From the NCBI RefSeq assembly GCF_000006445.2, contig NC_006048.2, positions 1,054,001-1,118,000 of the forward strand: 64,000 bases of DNA. Direction: 5' to 3'. Shown in pieces: positions 48,869-59,897 of the stretch. The number at the start of each line of letters is the position of its first letter. Position 1 is the stretch's first letter. The stretch comes from Debaryomyces hansenii CBS767. Taxonomy: Eukaryota; Ascomycota; Pichiomycetes; Serinales; Debaryomycetaceae. The notes beneath the pieces were generated by a model. That model worked only from the letters and a program-made list of their open reading frames with translations. It did not search any database and had not been told where the DNA came from. The position numbers were made by a program, and so were the translations under genes.

Positions 48869-50698
48869 ATGAAACCTACATATTCGATAGGATTAGCATG
48901 GATAGTGGCAGCCGCTGGTGTGATGAGCATAGAGAATCATGATACAACAGTAAGTGTCCCAGAGAGATTGAGAGTACGGGCGGAACACATGAAACATATG
49001 GAGCATGAGGAGCACCATGGAATGAAAAGCGGTGAGCATGAGCCGACCAAAAGCAACACAAAGGAAGTTGTGGCTACACCTCATGTAGAGCATCACCAGC
49101 ACGGGATGCCGATCTTGCAGACTGAGCTTTTACCGGAGGAGAGAATATTCTGGGAAAACTACGATACCACGACTTATTTCACGGTGAAATCGGATCATAA
49201 AGCGGCATTGTACTGGCATATTGGGTTGACGCTCATGTCGTTTGTATTTTTGTATCCGATCTGTCTTGTGTTGAATAACGTGGGATCGAATTGGTACTAT
49301 CCCTTGTTATTTGTGCATTCGGCGTCAGTGTTGGTTGGATTGATTAGTTTTTCGGTGTTTGTGAAGTCAATTCCAGACTTGTACCCTAATAATGCTTATA
49401 ATAAGATGAGTGTGATTTTGGGAATTTCGACGACTGCGCATGTTATATTTGCAATCTTCAACTTTGGGTACAAAGCAGCAACCAACAAAGACTCTATTGC
49501 TGCTGATTACTTCACCATATCTGACGAAGAGAGCCAGGAAACATGTGCATCGCCATCGGCCACTTTGTACGATACTTCGAGAGATAGCTCCAATTCGATT
49601 GAACGGGGTGGCTCAATGGACGCTAATTTGAAGACATCGCTCGATTCTATGTTCCCACCCAAAAGCTGCGGCAATAGGTTCTTAAAGAAGGTGACTGGTA
49701 TCCCAGTCGTTACCACTATGGTCAATTTCTTCGGCAAGTTTTCTGTTTACATATTCAATTTGTTGAATTGGTGCCAATTCTTCTACTTTTTGGTCTATTT
49801 ACCCACCGCTGTTGCCACTTTTGGTTGCTTTGGCCAGGGTAGCTTTGTTTTCAATTTATTAGCCCACTTCATCAAGGGTGGTGTCTTTTTCAGTTTAGGG
49901 CTTTTATATTTGGCCAGATATTGTGGTGCATTCACAAACAAGGGCTGGGCTTGGAACCATAAGTTTATTAAGAACTACGAATTGAAACTCGGTCGCTGGA
50001 ATAGAATCCAGGGTAAGGGTTTATGCACTATGGAAATGATCGAATCTTCTTTGATTTTGTTCTATGGATGCACCAACATTTTCATGGAGCATTTAGCAAA
50101 CCCAGGTGGTGAATGGTCGACCAAAGATTTACAGCATGCATCGATCGCATTCATTTATATTGGCTGTGGTTTGTGTGGTGTCTTAACTGAATTCAAGTTG
50201 GCAAGCTGGAGATTCGAAAAGTCGATCAATAACTTCGAAAAGTTTAATGACCAATCCTTCTCGTCCAAAATTATCAAAGCTACCCCAGGATTTTCACCAA
50301 ATCCATTCCCAATTTTGACTATTTACTGGACTGGTGTTTTGATGTCACAGCATGCTCAAGCTTCCATGTTATCGACAGACATTCATAAGCAATGGGGTAA
50401 TTTGTTTATGTTGGGAACTGTTTTCAGATTTATAACTTATTTATTATTATTGATCTTACCTGCTACTAGAGAGTTAACTAAACCACTCAGACCTATCAGT
50501 GAGTTGTTAGTAAGCTTTGCATTATTATGTGGTGGTTTGATATTCATGGAATCTTGCGATCCAATAGTTTATGCGTTTGAATACAGAGGATTTACCTCTA
50601 TGTTCACACTTAATATTTCCTTAGGTATCGTTGCTTTATTAATGAGTTGGGTAATGAGTGTTTTCGCATTCAAAGATTGGCTACTCAAAAGAGCTTAA
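48869..50698 (+). CDS. YTP1: Ytp1-family polytopic membrane protein
   Basis: 609 residues. A signal-like hydrophobic start (residues 4-20) and a His/Met-rich lumenal stretch (EHMKHMEHEEHHGMKSGEH, then VEHHQHGMP) precede about 10 TM segments. YTP1 has DUF2427 in the N-terminal half and the YTP1-like domain in the C-terminal half. The motifs AALYWHIGLTLMSFVFLYP, GCFGQGSFVFNLLAHFIKGG and FSPNPFPILTIYWTGVLMS support it. The His-rich part could bind metal, but the function of Ytp1 proteins is not known. A cytoplasmic Ser/acidic loop lies at about 215-255. ATG at 48869 gives a complete signal-like start. Confidence 0.88.
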   Translation: MKPTYSIGLAWIVAAAGVMSIENHDTTVSVPERLRVRAEHMKHMEHEEHHGMKSGEHEPTKSNTKEVVATPHVEHHQHGMPILQTELLPEERIFWENYDTTTYFTVKSDHKAALYWHIGLTLMSFVFLYPICLVLNNVGSNWYYPLLFVHSASVLVGLISFSVFVKSIPDLYPNNAYNKMSVILGISTTAHVIFAIFNFGYKAATNKDSIAADYFTISDEESQETCASPSATLYDTSRDSSNSIERGGSMDANLKTSLDSMFPPKSCGNRFLKKVTGIPVVTTMVNFFGKFSVYIFNLLNWCQFFYFLVYLPTAVATFGCFGQGSFVFNLLAHFIKGGVFFSLGLLYLARYCGAFTNKGWAWNHKFIKNYELKLGRWNRIQGKGLCTMEMIESSLILFYGCTNIFMEHLANPGGEWSTKDLQHASIAFIYIGCGLCGVLTEFKLASWRFEKSINNFEKFNDQSFSSKIIKATPGFSPNPFPILTIYWTGVLMSQHAQASMLSTDIHKQWGNLFMLGTVFRFITYLLLLILPATRELTKPLRPISELLVSFALLCGGLIFMESCDPIVYAFEYRGFTSMFTLNISLGIVALLMSWVMSVFAFKDWLLKRA

Positions 50699-51348
50699 TC
50701 GTTTTTTCATGTTAATATTTTGCTTTCTATTTATTATACATATTTTAGGAATTGCAGCCATTGCATTCCGTTTCTTAATTAATTAATGTCTAATGTTGCT
50801 AACATATTTAATATCGCTATTTAATATTGTCAATAAAACAATACATATATATATATATATGCTTACTTGTATACGTAGTTCTCATTTGTTTATCTTTCTA
50901 ACAAAAGATATAAACTGTTATGCTCTTATCTTGGTAATTTGAAATCGTCTTAACCGGATCTTGGGTATGGTATGCAAATGCTGCAAAAGTATTTTCTGAA
51001 TGCACCTTAATCTAGAACTAAACCAAGGAGGTTTCTACCATTAAGATGTAATATTGATTGCCTAGCAAATTACTGAGTAGTTTTAAAAAATCATATTGAT
51101 TAGAATACCCGAAGTCAATCATATATATATTGACCTTACAGGACTTAGCTTAATTTTCTTTTCGTCTTTATCAACTAACTTTAACTTCCTTAAATTACAA
51201 CGTTTCTTCAATATTGATACTAAAACTACAATTGGTTTTACTCTCAATACATGCAAAACAGTTCAGATGCTTTGTACAACTTGCTTTCTTGAGAACCTTT
51301 AGTTCTTAAATCTCGCAAATATTGTATAGGCTATTTCAGATATAAATT
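50699..51348. other. Intergenic between convergent YTP1 and the nuclease-like/kinase gene
   Basis: 650 AT-rich bases with an (AT)8 run at 50845-50860. No gene or RNA recognised; the frame at 51096-51302 has no coding character. Confidence 0.5.
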
Positions 51349-53283
51349 TTACATTCCATCAAGACCAAATACATATTTCAATTCACTGATATCGGATTCT
51401 ATGCTTTTTTGAGTATTCCATTCATTCTTGGTGACGGAAAATGCAAAATCAATGATATACACTTTTCCGTCCTTTGCGCAAAGTATATTTTCTGCCTTTA
51501 TATCCCCGTGTATAATTCCATGCTTGTGAATCACGTCCACCTGTACCTTGGCCTTTCTGTACAACTCAGTGTCTTTGTTATCTAACGGTATGGTTTCTAT
51601 ATAATGAAGCAAGTTGAAATACCCTTTGGTGAGATAGTATCCATCAAGGCGGACTTTCATGTATCCTTTCTTGTGGGGTATATAGCAGCTGTTGAATTCC
51701 GGATCTTTCGATAATGCCTGGTACATCCATCTTTCGTTATTATACGCCTTAAGACATAATTTTAATAGCTCTTTCTTGCTGTATTTAAACTTACCGTGTT
51801 CGTTGTTGGCCATTCGGGGGTCGTAGAACTTTGCAACGAGCCTCTCAGTATCGTCAACATGACGGAGCAAATACTTCTTCATGTAATGGGCATCAATTGC
51901 AATAAGCTGCGAATTATAAATATCACCGTTCTGCATAGTTATATGATCATTGGCTGTGAATTCAAGAAGATCTTCTTCTTCCAACTCTTCATCTTCTTCA
52001 TCATGAGACACCAATACTGCCGATGATTGTGTACCAGCTGTATCAGCTGTACTTGGTCTACTACCGGACGACCCATCTGATCTTTCCGTACTGTACTCCG
52101 AGCTCTCGACTTGCTCCTCATTTTGTTCCGGAGTAGCCCATAAATATTCTCTCAATTTAAGCATTCTTTCCTGCCTAATCTTTTCTGTTTCATCATCAAC
52201 ATAGGCAGTGTAAAAAAAATGCATAAGTGCTTCTCGTAACGTAGGCGCTGCCGAATGACAATCCAAAACTTTATATCTAAGAGGTACAGTCTTGTGCTCG
52301 TGAACATCTACTTTACCTTTGAGTTCATTTATGTTTCTTTCGAAAATACCTAGGTCAATCTCCACAAATATAGCAATATATGAATCTGTAACAATACCCA
52401 TATTTGTTTTGAAATAAACCATCTGGCTGATCAATTGTTTCATGAATTTATTGATATTAAGTTGGTTAAAAATATCTGTTCCAATCGTAGAAGTACTCTG
52501 TCCTACATACGTTGGTAGCACTGGGAACATCTTAACTTCAATTGCACAGAATACTTGCCCATTTTTGATAAGATGTAAGTCTGACAGGACTTTCGATGTT
52601 ACACCATTCGGGCCTTTTACACTTTTGACGTCGTGCTTGAGTTTTATGCTCAAACCAAAGGTTGCCACCAAAAACAAAAATATAGGTTGAACTAAGTGTT
52701 CTCTAAAATCCTGTTTGTAATCATTCTCCAACTCTTCATCTCGATTAATTAATTCATAACGCTTGAAGGCAAACTCCCCGAGACCATCAATTATATTCTC
52801 ATTAGGTGCTAATCGTAATATATTTCGTATAGTACTAGATACTTCCTCGTCGTCAATTCTGGATATATATTTATCATCGTATTTAAACGGGGAAAGGCTC
52901 ATGGAAAACTGATTTACAGACCCAGTACTTTTACTAAGTGCATTGCTATGATTAGCAATCTCGTACTCACACATGGGAAGTGCCAACAAGAAACGGAAGA
53001 GTTTCTTACTAAATTCTTGATCACCGTGTTTTGTATATGTATAAAGATCCAGATATTCTGAACCAGGTTTCCTTCTTTCAATAAATAATTCTAATCTGCT
53101 TTGATCAACTCTAAATAACTCCTGGATGATTGTTTTGTGATCCACCACTCGACCATTCCAAGAGGGGAAAAAATCATGGTAATTATAAGTATCTGTAACT
53201 CCTCTATCAATACATTTTTCAACTGCTTGATATAATGGGTGTTGAGATAAAAAATACTTGAAAAGGGTATTTGACTCGCTCAT
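51349..53283 (-). CDS. PD-(D/E)XK nuclease-like domain fused to a minimal protein-kinase-like domain
   Basis: 644 residues. An N-terminal region without known match (1-180) is followed by a stretch with the PD-(D/E)XK pattern: Asp235 in SDLHLIKNGQVF, then Glu249-Val-Lys251 in CAIEVK, a predicted helix upstream (EHLVQPIFLFLVATFG), and the Q-rich helix QLISQMVYF downstream, typical of this fold. An acidic low-complexity linker lies at about 385-440. The C-terminal part is kinase-like: Lys485 (RLVAKFYDP), HGDIKAEN at 592-599 (Asp594, Asn599 present, HRD Arg replaced by Gly) and DFA at 612-614 for DFG. The protein ends only 30 residues later, so the C-lobe is minimal, as in Bud32 or FunK1-type kinases. 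Divergent from STO1 by 536 bases. Role unknown; see findings. Confidence 0.7.
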   Translation of the reverse strand: MSESNTLFKYFLSQHPLYQAVEKCIDRGVTDTYNYHDFFPSWNGRVVDHKTIIQELFRVDQSRLELFIERRKPGSEYLDLYTYTKHGDQEFSKKLFRFLLALPMCEYEIANHSNALSKSTGSVNQFSMSLSPFKYDDKYISRIDDEEVSSTIRNILRLAPNENIIDGLGEFAFKRYELINRDEELENDYKQDFREHLVQPIFLFLVATFGLSIKLKHDVKSVKGPNGVTSKVLSDLHLIKNGQVFCAIEVKMFPVLPTYVGQSTSTIGTDIFNQLNINKFMKQLISQMVYFKTNMGIVTDSYIAIFVEIDLGIFERNINELKGKVDVHEHKTVPLRYKVLDCHSAAPTLREALMHFFYTAYVDDETEKIRQERMLKLREYLWATPEQNEEQVESSEYSTERSDGSSGSRPSTADTAGTQSSAVLVSHDEEDEELEEEDLLEFTANDHITMQNGDIYNSQLIAIDAHYMKKYLLRHVDDTERLVAKFYDPRMANNEHGKFKYSKKELLKLCLKAYNNERWMYQALSKDPEFNSCYIPHKKGYMKVRLDGYYLTKGYFNLLHYIETIPLDNKDTELYRKAKVQVDVIHKHGIIHGDIKAENILCAKDGKVYIIDFAFSVTKNEWNTQKSIESDISELKYVFGLDGM

Positions 53284-53819
53284 TTAGTCCTTTTTATTGT
53301 TTATTATGTCTTATGAACGAGGCAAATGTTGTACTTTTGAAAGGAATCTGAAGCCTTTTATGCTTTCCATTTGTTCTGCAATATCAGAAATGTGGTATGC
53401 TAGTTGCATCAAATTTGTTTCAACTATTTAAGATTCAATTCGTAAGCTTATAAGCTGAAACTTATTGAAACCATCGGAATCATATACCCGCTATCTTAGC
53501 AAGAGAAGCGCCCTTCAATTCTAATATAAATTGGTATAGAATTTTATTAATAGTTGAACTCGTAAAAAACTTCTGTTATGTTACTTTCTTCATATGTGAG
53601 CGTAGACAGGCACATCATAAACAATCAGAATTGGCATATCAGGCCTGCGATTACCTAGAATTCAATTCCACTTCATATCTGTTTCATATCAATAATAAAA
53701 GGAAAAGTCAACTCGAGTTCTATTTTCATTCGTGTTATCGTAAACTGTTTTTTCGCTCATTGAAAAATTACACAGTTTTCCAACCATAAATAACTTACCA
53801 ACGACAACAGTTAACAACA
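53284..53819. other. Divergent intergenic region, nuclease-like/kinase gene and STO1
   Basis: About 536 bases of AT-rich promoter DNA shared by the two genes. No other feature identified. Confidence 0.5.
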
Positions 53820-56726
53820 ATGGATTCTTTCAATCCATCGAAGAGAACTAGAGACGAATTCGAAAGAGACAATCAACATACAGAACTAGATGTTGATTCT
53901 AAAAAGCAACATTTAGATCCAACTACTGAATTAGTTACAAATGTTTGTAAAGATATCAGAAGAATCGGAGAAAATGCAAACCTTACAAGCCAGATTGACG
54001 ATATTTCATATATTTCAAATCCGATAGTTGCAGAATTTGAAAAGATTGATAAATTGAGAGTTTCTATCTTAAACACCTTATATGCTATTATAATTGAACA
54101 ACCCCAGAAGATAACTTCATTGAGTATCTTAATCTTACTATGCAATGCTAAAAACTTCTTAGTATCCAAATACGTTATAGAATTCTTTCATTCAAAAGCA
54201 CAAGGATTGTTAGAGAAAGTGAGCGAAGAACAAGAAAAGAAGAACGAAGAAAAAAAGGATGAAGAAATGAAGGATGAAGTAGAAGAAGGAGAAGGGAAAG
54301 AGAATAATGGTAAGAAAGAAGTAAATGAAGACTTGCAGCGAGAAGATGCAGGTATATTCAATAATTTGAAATCAATTTTGAAATTCTTAGCTTGTTTGTC
54401 CCCTATAATCGATAATTATTCAATTATCAATGTTTTTAAACAATTTTTGAATCTATCCATTGACTTACAAAAACAGACTGAAAGCAGGAATGGAATTGCT
54501 GAAGAAATATTCTATAACACCTTAATCTCTTTACCATACTTATTGAGTAATGATTCTTCAGAGGAAATAATCAATCATTGTAATGATTTGTTAGAAATTG
54601 CGTCTAACTTTGAAATTAAAGAAGGCGCCAAATCCATCTCGTTACTACAACCATTTGATTCAAAATTAAACAATTTTTCAGATCAGTTGCCATATAGTCC
54701 TGAAAAGATGATAAATGTAATCTATCCATCCTTACTCGCTTTACAAGGGGAAAATAAAGACTGGGCTAATTTAAATGGTAAATTATTCTTGAATTTCAAA
54801 GAATTAATTGATCCTATTATTGAAACTTCGTTGAAAAATAATGTAATTTCGAATGAAATTGTTAAGCATTCGTTGCCACAATTATCTCTCCCTTCAGTTG
54901 AAACTTTATCAACTTATAAGCCACAGGGTTTAATTGATGATTTGTGGTATAGGAATACTAGACTTTTATTTCAAGTTTACAATACCACGGAATTTGAAAC
55001 AGTTCCAGCTGTTAACTCTTATTTTGGATTGATCTTTAAAGATTTGGCATTCGACATCTTAACAAATTTATCATTCAATAAGAATGAGACAGCAATCCAA
55101 TTGTCAATCTTAGATCTTTATTTTGCGAAGAATTTATTTGCACCACCAGGATCCTCTGTTGATCAATTAACTTTGATTAATAATGATAACGTCTCGGGTG
55201 AAAACAATCCACCATTGTCTACCTGGAAAATTGAGGATATTGCTGTCGAAAGTATATTGACAATGATTTTCCAATTACCAAACCCATTGAATTATGAGAT
55301 ATATTACTATACCGTGTTAATAGCTTGTTGCAGAGAAAGTCCTGAATCGATTGCCCCTGTATTTGGTAGAGCTATTAGATTTTTTTATAACAATTTAGAA
55401 ACTTTAGACTACGAATTAAAGATTCGTTATTTGGATTGGATGACAATCCAAATTTCAAATTTTGAGTTTAGCTGGAAATGGGATGAATGGGTTAAAGATT
55501 CTCAAAAGTTTAAGAATTTAAAATATCATCCTAAAAAGAATTTCATTAAAAATTTAATAGCAAAGGAAGTCAGATTATCGAATAAAAATAGAATCAAAGA
55601 AAGTTTTGTAACAGTTCATCCAGACCCGGCTGCAACCGATAAATTAATTCTTTTGGATGAGTTTTATCAATATTTGAATATTTCATTATTTCCAAATGAA
55701 TCAAAATATATTATTGATTACGATAATGAATTATATGGCAATAACGATGAGCTCAAAGAAGTTTTGGCCAAGTTAGAGTTTGAAAGAAAGGAAAAATTAG
55801 CAAATAATATAACAGTTTCTCCACAAGAAGAATTGATTTATAATTTTTCGAATTCGGGTTTACCTTTGCACGAAGGGTCCAGTAAAGTTTATGATTTAAT
55901 TATAGCCAACTGGAAACCAAATAGCGAATTCTATGATTTATATAAGGAGATTTCAACGAATTTAGATGATTACGCGTCAATAAATTCGGACAAATTCCTT
56001 ATTAATTTATTTTTCCAAACTTACGCATACATTGGATCCAGATCAATCTATTCTGTGGTTAGTCTATTATCGAGAGATATAATCAAATTGAAATTCTTGA
56101 GTGGTGTGGAAATAAAGGATGAAAATTATCAAGCAAGTGAATTTCAGTTTCCGGTTGCTGAATTGGCTGAGCAACACTTTGATAACAAGCAGAATTGGAT
56201 TATTGATTCTATCTTCAGAATTTGGGTTCATCAACCTCAAGTAGTGTTCTTAATTTTAGAGTACTTGATTGAATTTGAAGTATTAAAACCAAAGTATTTA
56301 ATAGGCAAGACATTAAACTTAGCTTCCAATTTAATTATTGAGAATGTCTCTTGTATGGAATCCGTCAATAGGATCTTGATTAACTTTTCTAAATCTTCTA
56401 ATGATGAGTTCAAAGTCCTTACGTTGAAATTATTTGAGTTGATTGTCAACAACTTGAATGAGATAACCAAAACCCTAGAAACTAATAACTCTGATGAGGT
56501 AACAATTCTTAAGGATTTTAGTGATGAAGAATCCGAAGACATAGAATTAATGAACAAAGTTGATAACCAGTGGCTATTCTATGAATATAAAGGATTATTA
56601 AAGAGTTACTTAAGAAAGTTCAGTATTCATAACTCCAATTTCATCGACGAAATTGAAACAATATTTAAAGGCATTGAAAACGAGCCAGTTAGAAATGATA
56701 CGTTGAATTGGTTGATAGAATTATAG
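53820..56726 (+). CDS. STO1: Nuclear cap-binding complex large subunit CBP80
   Basis: Large subunit of the nuclear cap-binding complex, which binds the m7G cap with CBP20 and links capping to splicing and export. 968 residues with three MIF4G-type helical repeat regions. The first MIF4G is split by an acidic/Lys-rich insertion (EEQEKKNEEKKDEEMKDEV, about residues 135-175). The motif ESIAPVFGRAIRFFYNNLETLDY and the FEFSWKWDEW segment are family signatures. The N-terminus has a basic stretch (PSKRTRDEFERD) likely to be a nuclear localisation signal. S. cerevisiae STO1 has an intron near its start; here no intron is needed. Confidence 0.93.
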   Translation: MDSFNPSKRTRDEFERDNQHTELDVDSKKQHLDPTTELVTNVCKDIRRIGENANLTSQIDDISYISNPIVAEFEKIDKLRVSILNTLYAIIIEQPQKITSLSILILLCNAKNFLVSKYVIEFFHSKAQGLLEKVSEEQEKKNEEKKDEEMKDEVEEGEGKENNGKKEVNEDLQREDAGIFNNLKSILKFLACLSPIIDNYSIINVFKQFLNLSIDLQKQTESRNGIAEEIFYNTLISLPYLLSNDSSEEIINHCNDLLEIASNFEIKEGAKSISLLQPFDSKLNNFSDQLPYSPEKMINVIYPSLLALQGENKDWANLNGKLFLNFKELIDPIIETSLKNNVISNEIVKHSLPQLSLPSVETLSTYKPQGLIDDLWYRNTRLLFQVYNTTEFETVPAVNSYFGLIFKDLAFDILTNLSFNKNETAIQLSILDLYFAKNLFAPPGSSVDQLTLINNDNVSGENNPPLSTWKIEDIAVESILTMIFQLPNPLNYEIYYYTVLIACCRESPESIAPVFGRAIRFFYNNLETLDYELKIRYLDWMTIQISNFEFSWKWDEWVKDSQKFKNLKYHPKKNFIKNLIAKEVRLSNKNRIKESFVTVHPDPAATDKLILLDEFYQYLNISLFPNESKYIIDYDNELYGNNDELKEVLAKLEFERKEKLANNITVSPQEELIYNFSNSGLPLHEGSSKVYDLIIANWKPNSEFYDLYKEISTNLDDYASINSDKFLINLFFQTYAYIGSRSIYSVVSLLSRDIIKLKFLSGVEIKDENYQASEFQFPVAELAEQHFDNKQNWIIDSIFRIWVHQPQVVFLILEYLIEFEVLKPKYLIGKTLNLASNLIIENVSCMESVNRILINFSKSSNDEFKVLTLKLFELIVNNLNEITKTLETNNSDEVTILKDFSDEESEDIELMNKVDNQWLFYEYKGLLKSYLRKFSIHNSNFIDEIETIFKGIENEPVRNDTLNWLIEL

Positions 56727-56851
56727 TAAAAATCTATATAGTCCTGTTATATAAATAGTACATGAAGTATTTAAAGTTGATCAAATACGAACTGTAAAAA
56801 CTGATCGCAGAAAAATAGATTAGCGCAGAATCGAATATACTGCATTGCATC

Positions 56852-57817
56852 ATGACTGATAGCGCCAACGACCATACATTAGCCGTAGAAACGATTGACT
56901 TAACTTATAAGTTCCCTTCAAACCAAAAAATTGGATTACAGGATGTTAACCTTCAAATCCCATGGGGGTCAACTAATTTACTTATCGGACAAAATGGTGC
57001 TGGGAAATCTACTTTATTAAAGATCTTAGCAGGTAAGACATTAATTAAGCAAGGTAAACTAAAACTAGGAGGATTTGATCCATTTGATTTTTCAAAAGAG
57101 AGGAACGAAAGACAGAATTCTGATGTCAATAATTTAATTACTTACTTAGGTACGGAATGGGCAGCCAATCCAGTTGTTAAAAGAGATATCCCTGTCAACT
57201 TATTAGTTTCCTCGATTGGCGGAGGAACTTATCCAGAAAGGAGAGACGAATTGATTAGAATTATGGATATCGATCCTGAATGGTCAATGGCATATATTTC
57301 CGATGGTGAGAGAAGAAGGGTCCAATTAGTGATGGGTTTATTGAAGCCATGGAAATTATTATTATTAGATGAGGTGACAGTTGACTTAGACGTGGTCGTT
57401 AGACAAGATTTACTTAATTTTTTGAAGAAAGAATGCAGACTCCGTAATTGTTGTGTAATATATGCTACACATATTTTTGACGGATTAGGCAAACATTGGT
57501 GTGATAGACTTATTCATTTAAACGAGGGAATGAAGGTGAACGATATAAACATGAAAGATATAGAATTTGTATCAAAAAACGAGCAACTGGACAAGGTTAA
57601 TGACAAAGCGATACAAGTGGAATTAGCAGAATCATTGCATCCTTTGGCATTGCATTGGCTAAGGGATGACTTAAGGAAAAGAGGGTCAAGAGAAGAAGAG
57701 AAGATTAAAATGGCCAAAAGACAAGAAGAATGGAATAATGCAAGAGATGATACTTATTTTGATGCCAAGGAATCAAAATTAAAGGATTACTTCAAGGCAA
57801 CTAGAAGTGCTAAATAA
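56852..57817 (+). CDS. CAF16: Single-domain ABC ATPase Caf16
   Basis: A soluble, single ABC ATPase with no TM domain, linked to the Ccr4-Not complex. 321 residues. Walker A GQNGAGKST, signature ISDGERRRVQL (the Caf16-specific variant of LSGGQ), Walker B KLLLLDEVTVDLD, H-loop YATH. The C-terminal 90 residues are charged and helical. The signature and length match S. cerevisiae Caf16 (289). Same strand as STO1 with 125 bases between. Confidence 0.92.
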   Translation: MTDSANDHTLAVETIDLTYKFPSNQKIGLQDVNLQIPWGSTNLLIGQNGAGKSTLLKILAGKTLIKQGKLKLGGFDPFDFSKERNERQNSDVNNLITYLGTEWAANPVVKRDIPVNLLVSSIGGGTYPERRDELIRIMDIDPEWSMAYISDGERRRVQLVMGLLKPWKLLLLDEVTVDLDVVVRQDLLNFLKKECRLRNCCVIYATHIFDGLGKHWCDRLIHLNEGMKVNDINMKDIEFVSKNEQLDKVNDKAIQVELAESLHPLALHWLRDDLRKRGSREEEKIKMAKRQEEWNNARDDTYFDAKESKLKDYFKATRSAK

Positions 57818-57901
57818 TTATTTTATTAATATATAGGCAATATATACGCTAATGACAAATGCAATATCAACCCGTGAATGCTTGATTGTTCTTTTTGACA
57901 G

Positions 57902-58264
57902 TTATTCTAATAAGAATCTGCGTTCCAACTCCATGAATTCAACGATATCTTGGTGCTTTTTTAAATTTTCATTTAGTACCCAATTTCGATAGTTCAAGTC
58001 TATTATATCTATGCTTTGATCCTTTCCAAAACTGAGGATATCCCGAATCCGACCGGGTTCTTCTTCCATTTTACGTCTTATAACATTATGCTGTTTGTTC
58101 ATTGGAGTCAAAGGAGTGGTGGGTCCTCTTTTCTGTGATTGAGTATTGGAAAACCCATCTCTGATCTTTGTTGAATTTAATGGCGAAAGAGTCTCGTTTT
58201 CTATGTTTTCATGTTCTCTATGGCTATCGCGTGACGGTGTATGTGTTATATTCTCTTGGCTCAT
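57902..58264 (-). CDS. Small protein of unknown function, Cdk-type sites
   Basis: 120 residues. N-terminal half is polar with SP/TP motifs (LSPLN, TTPLTPMNK) suggestive of Cdk phosphorylation; the C-terminal half (RRKMEEEPGRIRDILSFGKD onward) is helical and charged. No family recognised. Convergent with CAF16 (84 bases), so it probably represents an independent gene with its promoter in the NDK1-side spacer. Confidence 0.55.
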   Translation of the reverse strand: MSQENITHTPSRDSHREHENIENETLSPLNSTKIRDGFSNTQSQKRGPTTPLTPMNKQHNVIRRKMEEEPGRIRDILSFGKDQSIDIIDLNYRNWVLNENLKKHQDIVEFMELERRFLLE

Positions 58265-59180
58265 CTCGTACAGTTCTGTTAGTAAAAGAAAGCTGTTCCT
58301 TTTATGGCCTGTTATTGTGGTTTTATAAACAAATCATATTGGGCTATTTATATGCACACCAATTCAAACGGCTGCAATACTACCAAGGAACAAGTACTAC
58401 ACTGTCTGTCTACGTTGAAAAGTCACTCAGAGGTTGTTGGGGAGAGCTAGATGATATTATGGATATGTATACTGATATATATAGCAATTGGTTGAAACGG
58501 GAAAATGTTAGATCAATTACAGGCGTATGGTACAAAATATACCAACCAAAGCCATGAAAGTTTTTCAATTGAATCCAGTATACCCGATAATACTTAATAA
58601 GCATACAATCGTTAAATAATACACAGGAGCTTCCCAGTTGATATACTCTGTTCTAACCAGTGCCGAGTAATTGGGTATAATTTGCACTGCAGAAACAATT
58701 TTGCTCATTTCAAAAAACATCCAACCCCAACAACACTTCCACGTTTAACCTTCATTTCCAACACATATGGTCTAGTTGAATATGCGGTCGATTTTTACCG
58801 TACTCTCTGTTAATAATTGGCAAAATAATGAACAGCCATTTAGTATGACTTTTTGCATCAAATACGCAGTTCGTGCCTTATGCGACAGAAGCTAGATGAC
58901 ATGATCTGTACCGAATTGAACCACCATTTTTCACTCTGGCTACATAAAAACAAGTCAATATCCCAGTCACATGCTGTCTCTCTCGACGTCTTATCAGAAC
59001 TTTAGTCTAGACTGGTATCGTGGGATAGGACCGTCTTGGGAGTCAAAAACGTGGTCGTGTCTGCTTAATTTTGAAATTTTCCAATGAAAAGTCGACGAAA
59101 AAAAAATTTAGAGGTATAAATAGTGGTGAAATTTCTCAAGTTGAAGTCACTTAGGAACTATAACGTAACTACAAATCATA
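58265..59180. other. Intergenic: small-gene and YNK1 promoters
   Basis: About 900 bases holding two divergent promoters. A plus-strand frame (58168-58557) overlaps the small gene antisense and has no protein character. The YNK1 side has a TATA-like element (GGTATAAATAG near 59112-59122) about 60 bases before its ATG. Confidence 0.5.
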
Positions 59181-59639
59181 ATGTCTAACAACGAAAGAAC
59201 TTTTATTGCTATTAAGCCAGATGGTGTCCAAAGAGGATTAATCAACTCTATCTTAGGTAGATTTGAAAACAGAGGATACAAATTAGTTGGTATTAAATTA
59301 GTTCAACCAACTGAATCCTTATTAAGAGAACATTACGATGACTTGCAATCCAAGCCATTCTTCCCATCTTTATTATCTTACATGTTATCCGGTCCAGTCT
59401 TAGCTACTGTCTGGGAAGGTAAGGATGTTGTCAAGCAAGGTAGAGCTATCTTAGGTGCTACCAACCCATTGCAATCTGCTCCAGGTACCATCAGAGGTGA
59501 CTTCGCCGTTGACATGGGTAGAAACGTTTGTCACGGTTCTGACTCCGTTGAATCTGCCGAAAAGGAAATTGGTTTATGGTTCAAGAAGGAAGAATTAGTT
59601 GACTACAAGCCAGCTTTATTCGGATGGATCTACGAATAA
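59181..59639 (+). CDS. YNK1: Nucleoside diphosphate kinase
   Basis: Transfers the terminal phosphate from NTPs to NDPs through a phospho-His. 152 residues, the usual length. Motifs: [33 protein letters not shown] replaced here by [30 protein letters not shown], and NVCHGSDS with catalytic His118. The strong translational codon choice (AAG, AGA, TTA, GTT/C, GGT) suggests high expression. A TATA-like box is close upstream. Confidence 0.97.
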   Translation: MSNNERTFIAIKPDGVQRGLINSILGRFENRGYKLVGIKLVQPTESLLREHYDDLQSKPFFPSLLSYMLSGPVLATVWEGKDVVKQGRAILGATNPLQSAPGTIRGDFAVDMGRNVCHGSDSVESAEKEIGLWFKKEELVDYKPALFGWIYE

Positions 59640-59897
59640 GTTATTTAGCTAGTGTTTAAATATGTTCAATTGATGATACTTTTGTCAATAGAAGTGTATC
59701 AAGTCGATTAAATAGCTGAATAATTGAAACTGAAAGATTTCATTTCCTGTAGAAGGTCGTGTAGAAATAACCAATATCAATACAAGTTGAATCTATCAAT
59801 ATGGAGATATTGTATATTTACATCAATACTACGAAGCCAATTGATATAGCCATATTATTCGTTTTTGTAATTCACTTATATTAGCACATTCTTGGTC

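Noticed and set aside
58168..58557. 129-codon plus-strand ORF
   Set aside because: Mostly antisense to the 120-residue minus-strand gene and the spacer; no protein-like motifs.
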